Source: Vicinamibacterales bacterium (GTDB lineage: Bacteria; Acidobacteriota; Vicinamibacteria; Vicinamibacterales; JAKQTR01). Taken from it: a DNA stretch of 33,104 nucleotides. Location of the stretch: positions 312,529 through 345,632 of the forward strand of contig JALOKU010000001.1 of assembly GCA_025456345.1 (NCBI GenBank). The letters run 5' to 3'. Position 1 is the stretch's first letter. Each line of letters starts with the position of its first letter. This document shows, piece by piece, positions 28,335-33,104 of this stretch. Under the pieces are notes generated by a model. The model saw nothing but the letters and a program-made list of their open reading frames with translations. It ran no database searches and was not told where the DNA came from. The translations under genes were made by a program, and so were the position numbers.

Positions 28335-29354
28335 TCAGACTCCGTCCGGCCTCAGGGCGTGAATGACCGACGCGTCGACCCAGTACACGTCACCATTGCC
28401 GTTGTGTGGCTCCCGGTACATCCGCAGGATATCGTCGAGCGAACGCATGGCGGGCACTGCCGCGTCGGCGGGACGCTTGTAGCTCGAGAAGAAGAAGTAC
28501 TTGCCGTCCGGCGAAAGACTCGGGCAGTACTCCTGCTGCGGCGAGTTGATGGCGGGACCGAGGTTCCTGGGCGCTGTCCAGGTCTTGTCGTCGCGCCGGA
28601 ATGCGACGTACAGGTCGCTGCTGCCATGCCCGCCGGGCCGACCCGACGAGAAGATGATCATCCGCTCATCGGGCGCGATGAAGACATCGCCGCCGCCATA
28701 CTCGGACACGATCATCTCGTCGAACACCCCGACCTGGAGGTACCGTCCCGCTTCAGGGGCGCCCCGGAAGATCCCACCCGACTTCGGTCCGGCGTCTCGG
28801 CTCGAGCTGAAGTACAAGGTGCCGGTCGCGGTGAACGACGGGTGCAACTCCATGCCCGCGCTGTTGACGGGGGCGTCGAGGCGCCTCGGAGGTGCCCACC
28901 CGTCCGGCGTTCGACTCGCCGCCCAGATGTCCCAGTCCTTCTCGGGACCCCGAGGCGTCAACGGTCGCGACGACGCGAAGTAGAGCGTGCTGCCGTCCGG
29001 ACTGAGGGCCGGGTCGGCATCGTTGTACCGGCCGGAGAAGGGCAGCACGGCGGGTGCAGACCAGCGCCCGCCCACCTGCTTCATGGCCAGCAGCACGTGG
29101 CGCCCGCGCGCCGGCAGCTTCACCGCGAAATAGAACTCCGTCCCGTCCGGACTGAAGACGGCATTGAGATCGTCCATGCCGGTCGACACGATGCCGGGAG
29201 CGAACAACTTCGGCTCGGGGCCGGGCGGTGGCTGACCGAGATAGGGACCCTCGAGCACGGGGAACGAGCCGGAGTCACGCGTCGGGGCCTGCGCCGTGAG
29301 CACGCCTGCCAGAACGGTCGACCAGACAACGATGAGCACGGATGGACGATGCAT
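28335..29354 (-). CDS. Secreted PD40/TolB-like beta-propeller protein
   Basis: A 339-residue exported protein. The ATG at 29354 has CGGAG seven bases upstream and gives a signal peptide (VLIVVWSTVLAGVLTAQA). Repeated blades carry the PD40 signature: AVFSPDGTEFYFAVK, PALSPDGSTLYFASSR, PSFTATGTLYFSSSR, VFIAPDERMIIFSSGR, PSLSPDGKYFFFSSY. These propellers bind partners or peptides; no enzyme is known for this subgroup. It is the one clearly non-TA gene within the cassette block between tRNA fragments B and C, so it is either cargo or an old chromosomal gene trapped there. Confidence 0.9.
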   Translation of the reverse strand: MHRPSVLIVVWSTVLAGVLTAQAPTRDSGSFPVLEGPYLGQPPPGPEPKLFAPGIVSTGMDDLNAVFSPDGTEFYFAVKLPARGRHVLLAMKQVGGRWSAPAVLPFSGRYNDADPALSPDGSTLYFASSRPLTPRGPEKDWDIWAASRTPDGWAPPRRLDAPVNSAGMELHPSFTATGTLYFSSSRDAGPKSGGIFRGAPEAGRYLQVGVFDEMIVSEYGGGDVFIAPDERMIIFSSGRPGGHGSSDLYVAFRRDDKTWTAPRNLGPAINSPQQEYCPSLSPDGKYFFFSSYKRPADAAVPAMRSLDDILRMYREPHNGNGDVYWVDASVIHALRPDGV

Positions 29355-29589
29355 GGGCCACTCCGCGGGGACTGACGTCGGGCGCGCCGGTGTCGGATCA
29401 GGGCGGGGACGGCTCATCTCAGCACGGATGGCGAACGATTCAAAGCCGTTTCTGCGGCTCCCTACCGGCCATTCTTCCCGGCGGGCTGTGGCGAGAGACG
29501 GCTGGAACGCCCGCTGTGTCGGCGCGCTCGGCGAGCGCGCCGTACCGTGAGTCGCGAATCCCGCGGCCGCTCCGAGGACTTCAGGAATC

Positions 29590-29634
29590 TGGAGCCGGCG
29601 GTCGGACTCGAACCGACGACCTGCTGATTACGAA
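29590..29634 (-). pseudogene. tRNA-Thr(CGU) 3' half, copy C (att-like scar)
   Basis: Identical to copy B over all 45 bases, again broken at the 5' edge of the anticodon loop and joined to the cassette tail. Confidence 0.9.
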
Positions 29635-29740
29635 CCTTGGACAACAACGAGTCAGAGCGCGTCAGACCAAAGCGTATTCGTGCAGGACGAGTCCGAACGC
29701 CAGCCCTTCGTTCGCCTTTCGTCGCACACGCCGTCTGCGG
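29635..29740 (-). repeat. Cassette tail repeat, copy C
   Basis: Aligns to tails A and B with a short deletion near 29667 and a changed end (GTCGCACACGCCGTCTG). The end and the next 60 bases match the remnant at 22269. Minus-strand frame ends AFGLVLHEYALV and a stop, as in A and B. Confidence 0.85.
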
Positions 29741-29802
29741 GCCGCGCCCTTTCGATGGACGTCCGGAGCCCTGCGTGGCACGATAGTGGTGGAGGTGAGC
29801 CG

Positions 29803-30045
29803 ATGACGATTCACCAGCGCATCGAGATGCGGCCCGACGTCATGGTCGGCAAGCCCGTTATCCGCGGGACTCGAGTCACGGTTGAATTGGTGCTCCGCAA
29901 GCTCGCCGAAGGCATCACGATCGAAGACCTGCTCGACGGCTATCCGAGGATTACGCGTGAGGATGTCCACGCCGCGATCCAGTTTGCGGCCGACACGCTC
30001 GCCCATGAGGAAGTGGTCTTTCGCCCCACGGGCACTGAGAGCTAG
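29803..30045 (+). CDS. DUF433 protein (putative antitoxin)
   Basis: An 80-residue DUF433 protein, a helix-turn-helix domain usually found as the antitoxin-like partner of DUF5615. The family signature RPDVMVGKPVIRGTRVTVE is followed by LRKLAEGITIEDLLDGYPRI and a C-terminal helix. The ATG at 29803 has GGAGGTG six bases upstream. The DUF5615 gene starts 11 bases after its stop. A broken copy of this gene with its upstream region is at 22269-22528. Confidence 0.93.
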   Translation: MTIHQRIEMRPDVMVGKPVIRGTRVTVELVLRKLAEGITIEDLLDGYPRITREDVHAAIQFAADTLAHEEVVFRPTGTES

Positions 30046-30056
30046 GGGAACGACCA

Positions 30057-30419
30057 GTGCGATTCCTCGCCGATGAGAGCTGCGACTTCGCCGTAGTTCG
30101 AGCGCTGCGGGCGGCCGGTCACGACGTTGCAGCGATTGCCGAAGAACAGCCGGGGCTTAAGGATCGGGACGTGATCGCCCGAGCCGAGTCGGAGAGGCGG
30201 ATTGTCCTGGCGGAGGACAAGGACTTCGGCCAGCTCTCGTTCTCGGCCGGCGGCGGGTCCGTCGGTTGCGTCCTGCTGCGTTTTCCGGCTGGGGCCCGCG
30301 CTTCGCTCGGAGCCGACGTCGTCCAACTCGTCGAGACCCTCGGTGACCGACTGCTTTGCAGCTTCGTGACCGCCGAACCCGGCCGGGCCCGGATTACCCG
30401 TTTGCCCGGACCAAGCTGA
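30057..30419 (+). CDS. DUF5615 PIN-like protein (putative toxin)
   Basis: A 120-residue PIN-like nuclease-fold protein. MRFLADESCDF carries the first acidic pair (Asp6, Glu7), RIVLAEDKDFGQL the second cluster (Glu, Asp, Asp), the positions expected for metal binding; GCVLLRFP is a core strand. It starts at GTG 30057 behind GGGGA. With DUF433 it makes the well-known DUF433-DUF5615 pair, predicted as a VapBC-like toxin-antitoxin system though the activity of DUF5615 is little tested. Confidence 0.92.
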   Translation: MRFLADESCDFAVVRALRAAGHDVAAIAEEQPGLKDRDVIARAESERRIVLAEDKDFGQLSFSAGGGSVGCVLLRFPAGARASLGADVVQLVETLGDRLLCSFVTAEPGRARITRLPGPS

Positions 30420-30503
30420 ACACCCCGCCGTCCTCAGCTGCCTCGACCGACGTCGCCCAGCCGCATGCCAGGCGGTGCGGTGTCCATTGGGTTCTGATGA
30501 GTC

Positions 30504-30550
30504 TGGAGCCGGCGGTCGGACTCGAACCGACGACCCGCAGATTAAGAGTC
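30504..30550 (-). pseudogene. tRNA-Lys(CUU)-like 3' half (att-like scar, copy E)
   Basis: Minus strand: anticodon loop CTCTTAA, 3' anticodon stem TCTGC, then variable loop, T arm and acceptor end identical to the tRNA-Thr fragments, ending CCA. The 5' anticodon stem does not pair (AGCGA instead of GCAGA), so the tRNA is broken two bases 5' of the loop. No copy of the A/B/C tail is attached. Confidence 0.8.
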
Positions 30551-30585
30551 GCTCCAGCGGCTCGGAATAGCGCCATTTCTTGGGG

Positions 30586-30610
30586 ATTCTGCACCGCTGG
30601 TGTGCAGAAT
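30586..30610. repeat. 9-bp perfect inverted repeat beside the tRNA-Lys fragment
   Basis: ATTCTGCAC-N7-GTGCAGAAT, 36 bases from the break of the tRNA fragment, in the otherwise gene-free stretch 30420-30721. Confidence 0.7.
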
Positions 30611-30638
30611 GCGGCATCGCGACGCAGCACGCTTCGGA

Positions 30639-30667
30639 AAACGGCCCGGTTCTCGACCGGGCCGTTT
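30639..30667. terminator. Strong hairpin terminator
   Basis: AAACGGCCCGGT-TCTCG-ACCGGGCCGTTT, a perfect 12-bp stem, TTT at the end on the plus strand and TTTT on the minus strand. It can end rightward transcription from the DUF433-DUF5615 pair or leftward read-through. Confidence 0.8.
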
Positions 30668-30721
30668 CCATCCCCGACAAACACCCCTGCTCGCTTCCGG
30701 GTCCTGTGGCACACTTAGGGG

Positions 30722-33104
30722 ATGGCGGAGCCGCCTGACCTCGCCGACCTCAAGGACCAGCTCGCCGTCGAAACGTTGATCGCGGACGTATCGGCGACGC
30801 TGGCCGCCACAACGGACCAGGCGTTTGCGTCGGCGCTCGAAACAGCGCTCGAGACGACGGCCCGGTTCTCCGGGGCGGACCGCGGGCAACTCCTCTCGGT
30901 TCACGCCCCGCAGTTCGAGGCCCGGGTCCTTCACGCGTGGTGCGCCGCCTCGGTCGAGTCCTCCGGCGGCGCAGGGCCCGCTTTGAACCTCGCCGAGCAC
31001 ACGCCCTGGGCCGCCGACCTGACCGTCACAAAACGCCAGCCGCTCGTGATGAACGCAGTGGACGAGTTGCCGGCGGAGGCGCCGAGGTGCGCTGGCCACG
31101 CGCGCTGGTGCGCCGCTTGCCGCGTCTCGGAGGCATCCTCGGGCACACGGTCGAGCGCAAGCGCATCGCCGACGCGATCAGGGAGACCGACGCTCGAATC
31201 ACGTTGGCGACGTCGTCGGCCGACACCGGGCCCTGGGGCCTCGACCTGTCCACCGGGCGCATCTGGGCCACGCCGGCAGCCAAGGAACTCCACGGATTCG
31301 CCGCCGACGCCGAGATCACCTTCGATCAATTCCTGTCGGTCGTTCACCCGGAGGACGTCGACCGCGTCCGGGAGCGCGTGTCGAGCACCGCGGTGGCGGG
31401 AGCCGACTTCGCCGATGAGTACCGCGTCGTCCTGCCGGGGGGCGCGATCCGGTGGATCGCCGTGCGCGGGCGGGCCCACGCGGCGCTCGATGGTTCAGGG
31501 CCCCACGTCTTCGGGATGTCGGTCGAGGTGACGCCAAGGAAGCTTGCAGAGGCGGCGCACCGGGCGGCCCTCGCCCGCCTGGAGGCGGCCGTCGATGGAG
31601 CCGGGCTGGGCTTCTACGTGATGACACACCCCGTCGATGCGGCCGACCTGGATGATCGGGCGCGAGCCATCTTCGGCGTACCGCCGGAAGAGGAACCACG
31701 GCTACGAACGTTCTGGCTCGAGCGTGTGCATCCGGACGACAGGGACGGCATCATCCAGGCGAGCCGGGACGTCAAAGAGGGAGGCGTCGAGCGTGTCTCG
31801 CATGTCTATCGGTACCAGCACCCGACGCGCGGCCTCATCTGGATCCAGCACACGACGCGGACGTTCGAGCGGGATGAGTCCGGCCGGCCGGCGCGCGTCG
31901 CCGGCGTGCTGCAGGACATCACCGAACAGAAACAGACCGAGTGGGAGCTTCGAGAGAGTGAGGCCCGGCTGGCGGCAGCCGCGGAGCTTGCCGGCCTCGG
32001 GTTCTACGACTTCGACTTCTCGACGGGCGTCGTCTTCGTGGACGACCGGTGCCGCGACCTGTGCGGCATCCCGCCCGGGCCGCTGACGGGGCTCGAAATC
32101 GTGGACCTCTGGCGCGAGCGCCTGCACCCGGACGACCGCCCGCGAATCGCCGAACTCCTTCCACAGAGGCACGCCGAGAAGCTGGACCGCGTGTCCTTCG
32201 AGTACCGCATCCTGCACCCGGCCCGCGGAGAACGCTGGCTCCGGCATGTCGCCTCCGTCGTCGGACCCAAGGGGCCCGCCGCCGAGGTCCGGTCCTTCGG
32301 CGTCATTCAGGACGTCACCGAGCGCCGGCAAATCGAGGAAACGCTGCGGCAGTCGTGCGCGGAAACCGAGCGGCTGAAGGATCGGCTCCAGGCGGAGAGC
32401 GACTACCTGAAGGCCGAGATCAAAGTCGTCCAAGCCCGGCACGAAATCGTCGGGCAGAGCGCCGCCATCCGGAAGGTCCTCGGCCTGGTGGAGCAGGTCG
32501 CCCCCATGGATTCCTCGGTGCTGATCTACGGCGAGACCGGCACCGGCAAGGAACTCGTGGCGCAGGCCATCCACCGGCTCAGCCCGCGCGCGCGTCACGT
32601 CATGGTGAAGGTCAGCTGCGCGGCGCTGCCGGCCGGGCTCGTGGAGAGCGAGTTGTTCGGCCGCGAGAAAGGGGCGTTCACCGGGGCCTTGACGCGGCAG
32701 GTCGGACGCTTCGAGCTCGCGGACGGCTCGACCCTCTTCCTCGACGAGGTCGGCGAACTGTCGCCCGAGGTGCAGGTGAAGCTGCTGCGGGTGCTCAGCG
32801 CCTCGGCAGCCCGAAGACGATCACGGTCAACGTGCGGCTGATTGCCGCGACCAATCGCGACCTGGCCGACGAGGTCCGCAAGGGCCGCTTCCGCGAGGAC
32901 CTCTACTACCGCCTCAACGTCTTCCCGATCCACGTGCCGCCGCTGCGGCAGCGCGCGGAGGACATTCCTCCACTCGTGTGGAGCTTCCTCAGAAACTTGT
33001 GCGCCCGCATGGGCAAGAAGATCACCCAGGTGCCCCGTGCGACGATGGAGGCGCTCCAACGGTATCCCTGGCCCGGCAACGTCCGCGAGCTGCGGAACGT
33101 GATC
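30722..33104 (+). pseudogene. Sigma-54-dependent activator with GAF and PAS domains, two frameshifting deletions (3' end outside window)
   Basis: Intended order: N-terminal GAF domain (from [13 protein letters not shown]), three PAS domains (about 31190-31530, 31580-31930, 31960-32330), a short coiled linker, then the AAA+ sigma-54 domain. AAA+ motifs: Walker A GETGTGKE, the sigma-54-contacting GAFTGA, Walker [17 protein letters not shown], the arginine-finger strand GRFREDLYYRLNVF and WPGNVREL. Lesion 1 near 31075-31090: after [10 protein letters not shown] the frame changes and the middle of the GAF domain is missing (next good match is [17 protein letters not shown]). Lesion 2 near 32796-32799: KLLRVL jumps into [12 protein letters not shown], with about 20 bases, the QxGEFE segment, lost. 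ATG 30722 has AGGGG touching it. Unless corrected, no full-length product is made. Confidence 0.85.

Larger units (their letters stand above)
26806..29589. mobile_element. Putative tRNA-bounded cassette 2 (higBA, SnoaL remnants, beta-propeller)
   Basis: From tRNA fragment B and tail to the base before fragment C. HigBA lies next to the tail; the rest may be older cargo or several merged insertions. Confidence 0.4.
29590..30503. mobile_element. Putative tRNA-bounded cassette 3 (DUF433-DUF5615)
   Basis: From tRNA fragment C and tail to the base before the tRNA-Lys fragment. Contains only the DUF433-DUF5615 pair. A partial second copy of this unit is at 22269-22528. Confidence 0.5.

Noticed and set aside
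25584..29740. Classical integron attC sites
   Set aside because: No GTTRRRY/RYYYAAC core pairs or attC-like imperfect palindromes at the borders, and no intI; the border is plainly tRNA-derived.
29775..29800. Sigma-54 promoter before DUF433 (TGGCACGATAGTGGTG)
   Set aside because: The -24 element fits but the -12 lacks TTGC, and the copy at 22356 does not keep even this match.
25584..30550. Complete tRNA genes
   Set aside because: None of the four fragments has a D arm or 5' acceptor strand; all break at or next to the anticodon loop.

Overview
The window is very GC-rich with dense, short-spaced operons. Its mix of genes (eukaryotic-type Ser/Thr kinase with a C-terminal TPR sensor, CotH-family secreted kinases, DUF1080, Tat-exported sugar enzymes, small MarR/PadR-like winged-helix regulators paired with membrane proteins, ECF sigma factors) is what I would expect from a soil or sediment Acidobacteriota, most likely Vicinamibacteria. 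That assignment is an inference; there is no rRNA or complete tRNA here to fix it.

Left part (1-6.6 kb): the 5' portion of a membrane Ser/Thr kinase, a divergent STAS anti-anti-sigma protein, argG (long E. coli-like type) behind a candidate ARG box and an apparently leaderless start, and a PgpH-type 7TM-HD c-di-AMP phosphodiesterase. 6.6-16.5 kb: a leftward operon of two tandem CotH kinases and a lipoprotein metallophosphatase; a leftward sugar operon DUF1080 > phosphotriesterase-like hydrolase > GH30 glycosidase (the GH30 carries an amber codon in its signal peptide and lacks about 60 residues); a divergent Tat-exported sugar-phosphate-isomerase-like protein; and an MDR oxidoreductase. 16.5-22.3 kb: a small unknown protein, a PAS/coiled-coil protein translationally coupled to a PilZ protein, a membrane protein coupled to a winged-helix regulator, ispH, and a B12-binding radical SAM protein. 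Two matching dyads, CTTTG-N5-CAAAG, stand in front of the membrane/regulator pair and in front of ispH.

22.3-25.4 kb: a scrap region made of two duplicated fragments, then a second regulator/membrane-protein pair, a small membrane protein and an ECF sigma / one-TM partner pair. 25.6-30.6 kb is the accessory region and the most unusual part. Three near-identical 3' halves of a tRNA-Thr(CGU) gene, each joined at the anticodon loop to the same roughly 110-base tail, and one 3' half of a tRNA-Lys(CUU)-like gene, cut the region into blocks. The blocks carry toxin-antitoxin-like pairs: winged-helix + nucleotidyltransferase, HigB/RelE + HigA, DUF433 + DUF5615. The middle block also holds a secreted beta-propeller and SnoaL remnants. 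No recombinase gene is visible. A decayed copy of the DUF433 block lies 7 kb away at 22.3 kb. I read this as an array of small non-autonomous cassettes that inserted at tRNA anticodon loops.

Right edge (30.7-33.1 kb): a GAF-PAS-PAS-PAS-AAA+ sigma-54 activator broken by two deletions that shift frame, running off the window. Deletions and frame lesions recur (GH30, sigma-54 activator, SnoaL, DUF433 copy), so gene decay, or assembly trouble that would need raw reads to exclude, is a theme of this window.
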